Assembly (NCBI GenBank): GCA_963930775.1
Contig: OZ005707.1
Coordinates: forward strand, 4,154,001 to 4,218,000
From: Cliona cf. orientalis
Lineage: Eukaryota > Porifera > Demospongiae > Clionaida > Clionaidae
Direction of reading: 5' to 3'
Length of the DNA stretch: 64,000 nt
Part shown: one piece after another, positions 25,205 through 37,600 of the stretch
Position numbering within the stretch: the first letter of the stretch is position 1
How the letters are laid out: each line of letters starts with the position of its first letter
The notes under the pieces: generated by a model
Seen by the model: the letters and a program-made list of their open reading frames with translations, nothing else
What the model was told of the DNA's origin: nothing
Databases searched by the model: none
Position numbers and translations under genes: made by a program

Positions 25205-28200
25205 TTAAGATGAGTGGACATGAACACACAACCATTTGCCGTCCCTCTTTTCAAACACTCTGGATTCCTTGACTTCAGTAGTTTCTTGAATTCCAGATCT
25301 GTGAATAGCATAAATAATATATTGATTTAGGTTGAAAATGGGAATGGGAATGTGAGTGAAAAAGATAGTCACTCCACTCACTTGATGATTTGGTTGATTT
25401 TCACATAGCATATACATGCTGCACTGGTGCCCAACATTTGCACTCGAGGCCGAACTAGAATGATATTTTCTGCTTGGTTCGCTGGTGCTGGGAAGAAAAG
25501 GAGTACAACTTTTTGTATAATAGTATAGTGATTACAGTCATAATCCATAAGCAAGAGAATGGATTACAGCTGTAATTGTACTCGGAAGTGTGATTAATTA
25601 TACTCAGATAATAGGACCATGTATAATCCAAGACTAAGGGTATAATCTCCCTAGAGAGCCCAAAAACGAAGTTAAGCTATAATATTGATGTATAGGGCAA
25701 TTTCTATGTCTAAGAAATTACTGGTAATGAAAATGACTTCATTTTGGACTAACAAAGGAAAAGAAATTTACCACTATTGTATGTGGTTCATACTGAGGAT
25801 TGACTTACTGTTATTAATAGAGAACTGATCAAAGTCGAGTCCTTCCAGCAGCTGTGTGCCACCCTCCTTGCAGAACGTCAGCATATTGGGATCACACAGT
25901 GCTCTGCAATTAATGAAAGGAAGACTCTGATTTATGATAAATCCACTGAACTTGGTGTAGCATGTTCCTAACTGCATTGGCTACAATGATGCACACTGGC
26001 ACTGGCTGGCTAACGTATTCAATACAAACACCTTGACATTGTCCTGCCCTAGAAAAGTATGATTCTAAGGATGTTCAAATGCTGCAATTGCAACAAGAGC
26101 TCACTTATATGCAGGAAAGTCTCTCATTCTGACAGTGTCAAGGATGGCTTTGGAAGCCTGGACAATCTCCAGCTGCTGGCTGCTTAGTTCAGTCGCTGGC
26201 TTATCTGAGTGTTCTGGTAGAGATGATAGCATTTCAGGGTTGGCTTGTGGGGTGGGCTCTACGGGGGTGGCTAGGTCCGTCTCAGATACCTGAACACAAA
26301 AGCACAGGAAAAACCCAATCATAATAATAAATATGTTTTTGATTATTTGAAAGTTGTAAGTATACACACATTACCAGTGCTTAACTAATGCTCCAAGAGC
26401 GATCACAACATATAGGTGTCAATTGCTACAGCCAGAGGGCAAAATTCGTAGGTGACTACAGAATAGCCAATCACATTGCAGTATTTGATACAGCTAATGA
26501 CCTAAATTATGATGTTGTAGGGCACAAAAAATGAAGAGACTATCTATTTCACCATCCACCACATTAACACTTCTCCAATCCTTTGCTCCCTCACAAAAGT
26601 AATATGATTGGCTACCACTTGTACAGGAATAATTTATGTGGATTTATCAGTGGTTTACACGTGTGCAATAATCCCCCAGGTGGTTCCTGCTGCTTGCACT
26701 CTTCACACAACTTCCTCTTGAATTCCCGAACCATTAAACCTCATATGCCATGTGCGTGTGCACCCAGCCCTGGCAAAGGTAGAACAATGATAGTCTTTGT
26801 GTCACCTTGCACCCAGGAACATGAACATATCTAATGAATACCCTTTGTTCTCTGATCTTGACTATAGCACATTAGCAATAGTTGTAAGACCTTAATTGGA
26901 ATATGCACCCCAATCAAGGTTCCACAATTATTGTTGGCCCATAAGCTTACCCTGTGATTTCCCTCCTCAGTAGCTGGCAAACTATAAACAAGCTTATAAT
27001 TATGATCACGTGCACCACAATCATGCAATATGTACACTCACACCGCATACACATATACACACATGCGTATGGTACCTATATACATAATAGTTATCTGACA
27101 GTAATTAGGGTGCATGAGATGCATGGTCTAATGCACCCCAATTACTGTCAGATAACTATTTTGTTGGTAGTTGACCTCTGTTCATCATTGGCCTACTTTA
27201 TGATGACCCAACCCCTTCCTATAGCCAGCAAATTGCCTATAAAAATTTTTGGTTGCTAAGCAACTACCAACAAATGTACGTACACAAAATCTCATACCAT
27301 CACGGTTATTCAAAATATCAGCATTCTGCTCCAAAACACACACCAACTAATATCAAAATGTACATCACTGCTGGGGCCCACAACCAAACTTCGGCACCCC
27401 CACACCCCAAGTCCATTAACCATATGTTCACTTGTACACACAACAATAATTCCTCTACACACACTACTCCACAGAGATTTCCTTTCTGTGTACCAGTGCA
27501 GGACTCAATAATACAATAAACTAAAACACAATGACCAAACAGCTGCTGCTCTTCCCACTCACCCTAGTTCTAAACAGGTTGAGGCTGGACCGTGTAGCCA
27601 GCATGGTGGTGAGAATAGCTCCTTTCAGCTTTCTTCTGGCATTGAATTTTTTTAAGCCAGCGATGGTTTCCTGACGGTGAACCTTAGGAGCTACACGTTG
27701 TCTTTGCTGCACAGTGGGAGGAAATTATGACAAGAATTTGTAAGCGTATTGAATGTATGTTAGTATCCACCTACACGTACAATGTCATGCAATCATACCC
27801 TCAGTACTAGGACAATACACCACCATTATAGGTACAAATTTGACACTAATGAGGTGTACTCAAATGCAACATATTATTATATCATACACTGCATCATTGT
27901 TGTACACTAAGGAATGCATCAACACATATACACTCGCAAACAGAGGGGAAATAGAGAGAGGGAGCAGAAGAAGAGAAAGGAGAGAGAGAGAGGGGGGGGG
28001 GGAGACTCACACTGATCCAGCTGTTACTAAGTGCTGCTTTTGCTGTTATTCTCGTTCTTGGATCTGGATTGAGCATTTCACGAATCAGTTTCTTTGCTTC
28101 TTGTGTAACTGTGTCCCATTCTGGCGATGGAAACTGAAGGCAAAACATGAAGTATCACAAGATAAGCAATTATAGCTTGGGAGTTAATTATTGGCCAACT

Positions 28201-31200
28201 AAATTATACCAGTCCCTCTCCTCAGTGTTTCATACAGAATCACTGAGTTTATGATAAGTAGATGGAGGACTTGATGTCATTGGGGTGGGAAACTAATATG
28301 GTTGAGTCAGAAAATTTGAGGGGGAAATCCTAGTTAGGGATGGGAAATCCCAGGGCACCCCACCCTCTGTATGAAACACTGCTCCTAGCATGCACTTCCT
28401 ACATCACCACTGGTTCAGTAGACCCACTTTTGCTCTTTACCTCATACTTGGCCATCTTGATCTGGCTATAGAGTCTCTTTTGGTCCTCATCCCAGAATGG
28501 AGGGTAGCCTACCAGCAGGATGTAGAGGATCACTCCACAGGCCCATATGTCCACTGGCTTGTGGTAGACCTCTCTCTTCAGGACCTCTGGAGAGAGGTAG
28601 CCAGGGGTGCCGGCAAACCCATACCACGCTGGCTCTGATCCATGCTCCAGTTCCACTGCCAGGCCAAAGTCTGCTAGCTTCACTGCTGCATCTTTTGCCT
28701 TGCTCGCCAAAAGGAGGTTTTCCGGCTGTACGTTGTGTAATAGCACATAGTTCTGGTTTGCACAAATTGGTGTAGACAATTGTATGTTACCTTCAGATCT
28801 CGATGGACAATGCCCTGTGAATGACAGTAGTCCACTGCCTCCAGAATCTGTTGCATACACTGACTACAGTAACCATGAACACATCAAACACATCACAGTC
28901 AGAAGTGGAAGAATAATATTACCGTACCCTCGCAAAAGAGGGCCCACTACGGAATATTGGCCCACCCCCCACTTTGGGCTCAATTTCCTGCTAAGGTCTA
29001 GTGTTTACTCGAATATGTGCCCATGGGTAGCTGCCCTTGAAAGCGCAGCTCAAATGCATGAAATGGCTGGACTGTATGTAAGATCAATAAGTAACGTGCT
29101 AAACAGCCATAAAACTAAGCCTAACTAACTTTATGCCACGTTTCAGTAAACTATCGTACATGGCTAGCGATCGTAGCCACGCCCACTGAATACGGCTGCA
29201 CTCAACGACACATGGTGAAGTATTGCGGCCGCCCTTGCTCTGGATTGGTAACCGTGGCTGAAATCAACAGTAGCCACTGCTACTATTCAAATTATGAAGC
29301 TAGCGTGGGTAACTTACCTGGGCGCTCTTTCAAGTATAAATGCGATACTGATTCCTCGAATATCAGCTCATCCCCCAATTTTGGCCCAAATGTAAGGTGC
29401 ACCGCCCATGGGTCTTCTTTCACGAGGGTACGGTATTAGTATTCTCCCCAATATTACAAGGTATGTCAGTGCAATAAATCAGTTACTGTATGATGTGGGA
29501 ATGACATGAATCCCTTGATGCAATTAAAAAAACACTACCAACTGATATGTATATACCGTACCTTCATGAAAGAGGGCCCATGGGCGGTGTACCTTACATT
29601 GGGCCTAGATTGGGGGATGGGCCAATATTCGAAGTATGTGTGAAAGAGCGAACAGGTAAATTACCTACCGTATAGCAGGAAACTTTCGAGGGAGAAAACT
29701 TTCGAGGATTGGTAGGAAGGGAGCATTTCGCGGAGAAAACTTTCACAGAATGTTAAACTGATCGCATAATGGGTGTGGCATGCCTAAAATTTCGTGGAAA
29801 AAACTTTTACGGGTTGCTATAAAATCGCGAAATTCATGAAGATTTTCTCCCTCAAAAGTTTCTCGCTATACGGTATGGGATCTTCATAATTTGAATAGCA
29901 GCCACAGCTACCATTGATTTCAGCCTTATTCAAACACGGTTACCAATCGAGAGCGAGGGTGGTCGGCTATTCAGTCGATACTTCATTGTGTACTGCTGAC
30001 AGCAGCCGTATTAAGTGGGCATGGTTACGATCGCTACCCATGCACGATCATTCTATTGTGCTGAAACGTGGCATAGGCTTACAGTGCTTTGCAGCTCACT
30101 TGGAACATTTCACAATGTGAAAAGTACAGACCACTACACCTATTAGCCTTGCACAATTGTTCTTTGTGCTGAAACCTAGCATAGGTTTCTGTAGTGGGCC
30201 CCTCTTTCACAAGGGTATGGTAATAAATATACTTATATGTGGAAACTTTTGCCAGGAGGAAAATCTCGCCAATTTCATCATTGGCGAAAATTTTATCACG
30301 CTAATTTTTGTCCTCCATTAATGATTGCATAGAGGAAATGGCAACCTTTACCATATCACCATATTTCTTCTAAAAATTCGGCATGAAAATAATAATATTG
30401 CTTTAGCTTCACCGAATTTTTAGAGGTTAATATTCAACATTCTGTCTGCGTGCGCATTCCATTCCCGTTTATAGCATATACGCATGATGACCTTTGCCGA
30501 AAAATTAGAGACTATATTAAATCATTCAGTAAAGGGTGCCGAATAATTAGAAGGGCCGAATTTTTAGAAGAAATACGGTACTACATTTTACTCTGCTTGT
30601 GTACACACCTTGCATCATGTTCACTGTAAAACTCCCTGGCAACAATCTCATCAAACAGCTCACCACCGGTTACCCTGTCAACAAAACAAAGAACAACACA
30701 CATTTCTACACAGACCTGAGACACACAGCCAGGTACTAGAGCAGCATGATAACACAACTATCATGCATCCCCACTACAGCTAATAGTGTCTGCATCCCAG
30801 AGCTAATTTCATGACTGCTTGGCAAGGCCCATGGTACAGCAGCCCGAGAAGCACAGCCATTGAGGATTACGGGGAACTAAAGTTTATAGAGCACTTGGCA
30901 TGGACTACCTGGCATACAAATAGCTACAAAGCACTTGTCTTGAGAATGGGACCGATAGATCCCATTTCTCTGTTCCTATCTATTACCCAGAGGAAGAGAG
31001 AGAATAAACAAAAGGCAAGCATAAAGAGAGCACTCACAGATCAAAGACAAGGAAATGCTGGTTCTCCTCTGCCACACTGCAGTGCAATTGGACTGGAGAG
31101 GAAAAATACAAATGAGGGAGATGAAGGGTGGAAACCAGCAGTAACCACACAACGTACACTCTGTACCACAACATAGGAACACTCAATTAGCCTGTGGCTA

Positions 31201-34151
31201 CTAACCAGCAGGTTGTTATTGGTGGCAATTATGAAGGGGTAGCTGAGATGTAACTATGGGATATTACACAGCAGGTAATGTAAGTTTAACTTTAAATTAA
31301 ATTTAGTGAAAAATTCGCCAGAGCACTGAATCAAGAATCGCTCTAAGTGCTGTCATAGCCAGGCCAATAGCACGCACATTCATAGATGCACAAGTACATG
31401 CTTATACTAACTCCGAGTACTACTTTGGAAATAGTAATGGATGTACACTACTTGGAATAGTAAAAGCTATAGTGCAGTTAATGCTTTATCTTGTACCTGC
31501 GGCTATTGTGTACAGACACTTCACTATACATCAGATGAGACAATAGTGTGAGCCCAATTACCTATTATGAGTCTTACCAATGTTGTTGTGTTTAAGTCGA
31601 CGACATATTCTCTCTTCCTTTTCGAGTTTTGTCATATCTGGTGGAGAGATTAATAATAGTGAAATAAACAGTCTAGACAATCAAGGTCCTGTTATAATAT
31701 TCCCCATCCACCGACTATGAAAACACAAAACTGCACACATTCTCTGTCTTTCATAATGAAGGCAGTCATACAAACAACTGTCAGCGATCAACAGGCAGCT
31801 GCTAACTACTCATCAGCTAGATAGCACCAAGAGTATTCTTGATAGCACCTACTACTCAAGGGCCATTGCCATCTCTCTGAGTCAAGGTGTGCATACGCTA
31901 TGCACTACATATCTTGATCTTGTATATAACTCGTACTGGTGCCAGTCGACATCCTCGTGGTACAGATGGACTGTGTATACGCACACAAGGCACTGATATT
32001 ATTGAGTTTCTCTGAGTGACAGTAAGTTCAATGTTGTCTCTTCAAGCACAAACAAACAATACAGCTTTATCACTGGATCCAGCACAGAGACAGAGATGGT
32101 GGATGTACATGCTCAAGATCAACAGGCAGAATACACAGCAACAATTACACACATAGGTGAGAGGTGGCACATCAGTGGCGATAATAAATAAAGTAACTGT
32201 TTACAGCACCCACCAGCACCTCGTCAAAACAAACTAGCCTGTTGAGAGCACTGACCCATGACGATAAATGGAGAACGGCTGATTAAATCTGTCCATTCAG
32301 GCATCTAGCCATGGCAGAGGGTACGGTGGATATCATCAGTACACGTATCAACATAATCATATTTCTAGCTGTACAGAGGCGTAGGAAGATGGTTTGGTAA
32401 GGGGGGCTCTATAGATCTATAGGCAAGGGCAGTATGTATAAAATTGAGCCTAGCTACATGTGTATATGAAACTATTAGAAAAGATAGGGGGGCACTAGCC
32501 CCCGGAGCCCCCATGGTTCCTACGCCTATGCTGTACATATTTTGTAAGCTTACTAGTCTACTGAGCTAGACCCTTCCTCATTGTGCTAGCTCATGTTATG
32601 ATGATACTGTGTGTTCAAGAAAACGCAACACTAGTAAGGAAGAAGCAGTGGACCCACCACAACCATGCAATACTCGATACCACCAACAATAGGATAGTCT
32701 AGTACCACTGAAATCCTATATAATATTATAGTCCTTTGTTGCCTGTCAGGGAGTACATCATGGCTACCCCTATTGGATGCATGGTGTGTAAGAAGATGAC
32801 TAGCTCATAGAGCCCCCTGTCAAACATGTAGTAGGTGCTTCCCACACATACATTGTGCCACACAGTAACATTATACTTCATGGCCGGCTGGCCAAACACA
32901 TGGGAACATCACACATTGATCATTACTGTCATAATTGCTACATTCTACGCATACTGGACAATCACGAATCACTAACTAGAGCTCTGTAGAGCACATACCC
33001 CGCGCGCACATTGCGCAATCTATAGAATTGCTTTGTGTGCATGGCTATAATTAATTTTTATGAACTTCTGCAGAAAATTAGTGGAAATGCTTCAATGTCA
33101 TAGCTACCGGAGGTCCCGGTGACAAAAGCACTCTCTCTGCATTAGATCTAGACTACTAGGAGATATGAACTGATACGTCCAATAGTCTTTTGTAATAGTA
33201 TAGCCATTTTACATTACATTTTGGTTCCATAGGGCTGCAGATTTCAGCTCGAGTATAGATTTCAAGGACATTATTAATTTCGACGATCTTTACCGGTCAT
33301 AATGTTACTCTAGTTGTGCGCATGAGCAGACAATGCAATAGGCATGCATTATGCATTGAGTAGGCACTGTCGATAGGCGTGGCTACGTAAAAAAGCACTA
33401 TTTGTGACGTCTATGGACCGTATCCATCGATTTGACGAATACTGAAGCCAGTTTTTCGCCGAATTCGATTGATTCGTAGTACTTACGAGTCGCTTAGACG
33501 TATATATCTCGAGATATGGCGATTTTTGTGCTCACGACGACAACGACAACAACGACGACAACGACACGACCGATTACTTTACCCCTTGCGCATGCGCGCG
33601 GGGTAACTAAGGTGGAGTAACATGACACCCCTGATAGAGCACAATTATGCGCACATTTCTCAGAAATGCTACTGAGATTCTGACAAAACCACCGCATTTG
33701 TTCAGCAACATAAGTAAGTAATGCAAGCTGCAGACATGCCCACAACTCCACGATTGACCCAATGGTGAGGTCTGGTTTGCAAGCCATGCATAATGCATAC
33801 GCAACCGTTTCTGGACTAACCTCTTGCTGTCAGTCTCTTCTTGTTGATAATCTTGACAGCATACTGCTGACCACTTGTCACAGACACACATCTCTTCACA
33901 ACACTGAATGCACCCCTTGAGGGAAAGAGATGTGCATGAGATAAAGGGGAAATGGAAGAAAGATATCAAACGCTAGACGGTGATCATGTAGGTATATCAC
34001 TGCATATTTCATTATGAACTAAACGATTTGTATAGTGAGCGAGAGATAAATCTAACTGCACCACACACGTACATATTATTATAATTATATACTTTCCCAA
34101 GTCTTCTCTCAGTTCATAGAGATCTTTAAAAAGCGTATGTTCGCGTTCCAT
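25205..34151 (-). CDS. CAMK2: Calcium/calmodulin-dependent protein kinase II
   Basis: Thirteen exons join in phase: 34151-34093, 33915-33821, 31637-31578, 31092-31038, 30674-30609, 28863-28791, 28725-28441, 28133-28011, 27706-27563, 26289-26105, 25903-25809, 25487-25382 and 25298-25205. The 479-residue product matches CaMKII-alpha's 478. It has the [11 protein letters not shown] loop, AVKII lysine, catalytic HRDLK, DFG (155-157) and APE-like SPEV. The regulatory segment [20 protein letters not shown] puts the autonomy threonine at residue 286, with TT at 305-306. The hub domain ends [15 protein letters not shown]. The linker is short and acidic/Pro-rich. CaMKII decodes calcium through a multimeric holoenzyme. 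An in-frame ATG at 34190 would add 13 residues; 34151 suits the family better. Confidence 0.97.
27086..27160. repeat. 75-bp inverted repeat
   Basis: AATAGTTATCTGACAGTAAT is repeated in inverse as ATTACTGTCAGATAACTATT, enclosing a short GCATGAGATGC centre. It lies in CaMKII intron 9. A second inverted repeat (27160-27274) abuts it directly. No target duplication was seen. Confidence 0.75.
27160..27274. repeat. 115-bp element with inverted ends
   Basis: The ends are TTTGTTGGTAGTTG and CAACTACCAACAAA, a perfect 14-bp inverted repeat around an unrelated interior. It is a candidate small MITE in CaMKII intron 9. No clear target duplication separates it from the neighbouring inverted repeat. Confidence 0.6.
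28920..29435. mobile_element. TACCGTACCC-family MITE, copy 1
   Basis: Ends are TACCGTACCCTCGCAAAAGAGGG and, inverted, a TTTCACGAGGGTACGGTA end. TA occurs at both edges. It lies in CaMKII intron 5. Its right end is the reverse complement of the left end of the element at 29554-30222, so two copies sit in opposite orientation about 120 bp apart. Confidence 0.8.
29554..30222. mobile_element. TACCGTACCC-family MITE, copy 2, interrupted
   Basis: Ends are TACCGTACCTTCATGAAAGAG and CTCTTTCACAAGGGTATGGTA. It is an inverted, diverged copy of 28920-29435 that carries a nested TACCGTATAGC-family element (29666-29875). Without the insertion the length is about 460 bp. It lies in CaMKII intron 5. Confidence 0.8.
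29666..29875. mobile_element. TACCGTATAGC-family MITE nested in copy 2
   Basis: Termini TACCGTATAGCAGGAAAC and CTCGCTATACGGTA flank internal blocks shared with 17353-17563 (for example GGGAGAAAACTTTCG and AATGGGTGTGGCATGCC). TA lies at each edge. Because it interrupts a transposon, it is the younger of the two insertions. Confidence 0.85.
30357..30580. mobile_element. TACCGTATTTCTTC-family MITE
   Basis: The right end is AATTTTTAGAAGAAATACGGTA; the left end has its inverse, ATATTTCTTCTAAAAATTCGG, with a diverged first few bases. It lies in CaMKII intron 5 beside two other MITEs. A related fragment containing ATTCGGTAAAGGGTGTCAAA occurs at about 17157-17204. Confidence 0.65.
32376..32529. mobile_element. 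hAT-like MITE, copy 2, with perfect 8-bp duplication
   Basis: This 154-bp element is flanked by the perfect 8-bp direct repeat GCTGTACA at 32368-32375 and 32530-32537. It starts GAGGCGTAGGAAGATGGTTT and ends GGTTCCTACGCCTAT. It is the sister of 23852-23995. An 8-bp duplication is typical of hAT elements. It lies in CaMKII intron 2. Confidence 0.9.
32973..33607. mobile_element. [13 protein letters not shown] MITE, copy B (uninterrupted)
   Basis: It starts CTAGAGCTCTGTAGAGCAC and ends CGCATGCGCGCGGGGTAA, the inverse of 17316-17987. It contains a short run of GACAAC/GACGAC repeats (33536-33568). It keeps the empty TA site (33575-33576) where copy A carries a nested MITE. TAA flanks both sides. 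It lies in CaMKII intron 2. Confidence 0.8.
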
Positions 34152-34607
34152 GGCGGTACGCCAGCTCCTGCCGCCCTCCTCTGCACACAATAGAGACTGT
34201 ACCCCTTCCTTGGACCTCGAGGCTTATCAATTCCAACACCACAACCGACGATACTATCTCATTCCGCTAACGAGTGCAAAGGTCATCCAACCAGCACTCG
34301 CATCATATGCATCCTGTGACCACAAAACCCCAGCCCCCTCCCTTCGCCTTCCTACAGCCGCGTCCCCAGGCCACTCCCACGTTACACGCAGGAACGTGTA
34401 CCGAATGATCGCCTGGTAAGCAATGCTGCGAAATTTCATTCTTTAGATGGGAATATGCACAAAATACACAATGCAAAAACTGCAGTAAACACAATTTGAA
34501 CACTTGTCGTACAGTGTGAAGATTCACAGTGGTATGAACAGAAACTTCTCATTCAATAAAAGTTTTTCAATTACAGGAGTAGTTTAAGATGTTGATGGCT
34601 GGTCCAT
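34152..34607. promoter_or_regulatory. CaMKII upstream region and RPL41 3' flank
   Basis: This 456-bp interval separates the CaMKII start from the RPL41 stop (both minus strand). It must hold the CaMKII promoter/5' UTR and the RPL41 3' UTR. No TATA box or clear polyadenylation signal was identified. Confidence 0.4.
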
Positions 34608-37600
34608 CTACTTGGCCCTGGCTCTCATCTTTCTGCGCTTTCGTTTCAGCCTAATGAAAGAAAAATCAATTTTAATACTATTATCATTTTCAATACTGCT
34701 GTGGTGCAAGACACTGAGGCAGTCTCTCCAGCAGGAATTTCAACTTGGAACCCCATGCAACTAGAATATTGCGCTGGGAGATTTCTTGTGTGTCCAATCT
34801 GATTAATTCAGGATTCTAAAATGCCAATTCAGAAAAATCAAAAATAGCTCAAAGCATACCAGATCCTTTTCCCTGCTCGAGGGCGGAGCCTGGAAACAAC
34901 ACTAATGTGGACACTGACAATGCGTACCCTCTCCACATGATGGTAAAAAGGTCGATTTCAGCACTTTATTGCGCTTCCGGAAAGGCCACCAGCATACCAC
35001 TAGGGCCATATATGGCCTCTCAGAATCATCTAGAGATATAACCTTGTATCAACCTAATGTTTACTGCATGTGCTGAGATTAAAACACTGATAAAGTAACT
35101 ATTTAACATGGAGAAGAAATATTATGGCATGATATTGGCAAGATGGAGATCACGACTGCCTCCTCATCACGGTAATGCTTGTGGCTTCCTGTTTGAGAAG
35201 AGGGTGGAGAGAAACGTGAAGACCCTATCAAGTGCAATAGCTGAAAAGTAATACTTGTTGATAATCTACTCCATCACAGTCAAACTATTGTTGATGGAAT
35301 ATAACCAGTGTCATGATTATTGGTCAAACATTCAAAGTATGACGACCAACAGTTGTTTTACAAGCTTAACTCCAATTATGTGATCACTTTTAGAGGTGTG
35401 CACAACTTGTACCAAGGTTGGGATGCTTAAGTATCTGATTAGGCATACTCATGACGCAAGGTGAAACAATTCAGCATGACCTCCCATAGAAATATGTAAA
35501 TGAGCATTGGGTGGGCCGAAACATGTCCCAGGTACGCGTACTTTTCTTAGCTCCTCACTGATTACACGCCAGTGTGGGTCTTTGTACTTTCTGCAATGAG
35601 GCCATCATTCCTAAAATTGTGACCGGATCTGAGAACCGCCATAGTTGTCAATCCATGAAAATTTAGTTAGCTGTATATTTGGATAGCTGTATCATAGGGC
35701 TAACCTACCTCCAAGTCTGAGACACATCGCGCACTTGGCTATGGAGCTAGAGTGCATTGTTTGCGATCGCGCCACACCCTCAATAATCGAGAAATTACGG
35801 TCTAAAGACGTTGCTATGTACGCGTAGAGCGTATCCGTATGCTACACGTCACCCGGAAATCAATTAAATGGCCGTGGGCGGAGCCGTTCGAAATTAACAT
35901 AAAGATGGAACAAGGGTCGGATTTCGTCATTGGCAACAGGCGCCAATTGTTCTTCGATGCCCAAGAAGCTAAAAAGGTGAGCGAACGTACAGTAGTTTGA
36001 TGAAACTAGCTGTATCTAGATAGGGAATTCTAATTAGCGCCCATAGCAACAGGCTCCGTGCACGGCAGCTATGCAGACTAGGTAGGTCAAAATGAAGGCT
36101 TATTTCGCCTCGTTACCCTCCATAGGCGATGGCAACAGTTAGTAGAAAGGTTCTTTGACATAAATATGACAAAAACTGGACTTTCATACTTTTTGACTGG
36201 AGATACTAAAAATGCGTATTGCGCCATATGCGTGTTTGACAAAATTATATGCCAGGTTTTCTCAGATCCGGTCACAACTAATGGTAAATTTAGCCTCGTC
36301 CCCAGGCCCCTCCCAACGCAGGGAGAAGGGCCTGGTACACACCGACTGCACATGCGCCATTTTATCCGTAGATTTTCTGTAAAATTGTCCGTATACTATA
36401 GCTTACCGCGTGGCAATTCGATCGCTTGCTTAAACAAGTGCCAGGGTAAGTCTTTTTGCTTTCGCTGGCCAGCCAACTGCTCGAACAAACTGTTTGCATT
36501 CCTTGGCCATACGCGAGCAGAAAGAAAGGATGACGTAATCTTAAATAATTAGTTTACTGAATATTTTACAGGAATATATATGTACAAATTGGCGCATGCG
36601 CAGTCGGTGTGTACCAGGCCTCCCTGCGTCGGGAGGGGCCTGGGGACGAGGCTATGGTAAATTCTGATGCGATATGCTTGAAAGCTAATTCGGGGCTCAC
36701 TCAGGCTCACCCCAAATACACGAGAAACCGGAAGCGGTGTATATATATATATTTGTGCGTGATCTTGCATGGCAACGACTCAATGCGCATGCTCAGACAC
36801 CATGTAGTAGACCTTACCGTAATAGGTAAAGGTCGTCCGCGGAATCATGGCAGTGCAGTGTGGCTTGAGCTCAAGGGATACAAATCTGCGTCGTGGAGCG
36901 TGCTATTGGGTAATTTTCGACCTTATTCATCTCGAGTTGTAGCCACTGCAGTGACAGTCATTCATGGTTGGCACTGTTTTCAGTTGTACTGTAGCTACAG
37001 GTAGAGCTGTACATTTCTCCACCGTACTCAAGGATGTCAAGAATGATGGCCAAACTGAGAGCCTGGCTGCTCCAATTCGTTCATTTGGTTGTGCTTTATA
37101 GCTTGCTCAGTTAGCGACTCAAAACCAAGGTATTTTATTAACACTCTATACAAATAAAAACCCTGGAGTACAGCTAATGCCACGAGTGAAGGCTCGCCCC
37201 GCCTGATATCATCTTCCTAGTAAATGGTGGTTGTGGTATGCTCGACATTACAAACAGGTGTGGCCAGTCTACAAAATTGAAGTGAATGCTTGCACACTGT
37301 AGTTGTTAGTGAGCCTACTTTTTCAACATTTATGAGCTGTTGAAATGGCTAAAAATTAATGTGCAAGGAAATTGCCATTTGTGAGGTTAGTAGTCATTTG
37401 TAGTACTTAAATATGGGTAGAACCGTATAGCGGGAAACCTTTGAGGGAGAAAATTTTCATAAATTTCAGTTTAAGAGCCACCCATGAAAGTTTTTTTCCA
37501 TGAAATTTGGCATGCCCACCCACCCACCTATATGACAAACATGAATGATTTAGCATTCCGCAATAGTTTTCTCTGCAAAATTCTTACTCCTTACTGATCT

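Noticed and set aside
27894-28860. Plus-strand open frames opposite CaMKII exons (27753-28175, 28390-28638, 28497-28775)
   Set aside because: Antisense shadows of kinase-domain exons; the minus strand encodes the conserved motifs.
33494-33969. Open frames of 97 and 120 codons on the minus strand
   Set aside because: One reads the GACAAC/GACGAC repeat of the [13 protein letters not shown] MITE; the other overlaps CaMKII exon 2 in the wrong frame.
34152-34190. Upstream in-frame ATG for CaMKII at 34190
   Set aside because: It would add 13 residues not typical of the family; the ATG at 34151 gives the usual distance to the GKGAFS loop. It cannot be fully excluded.
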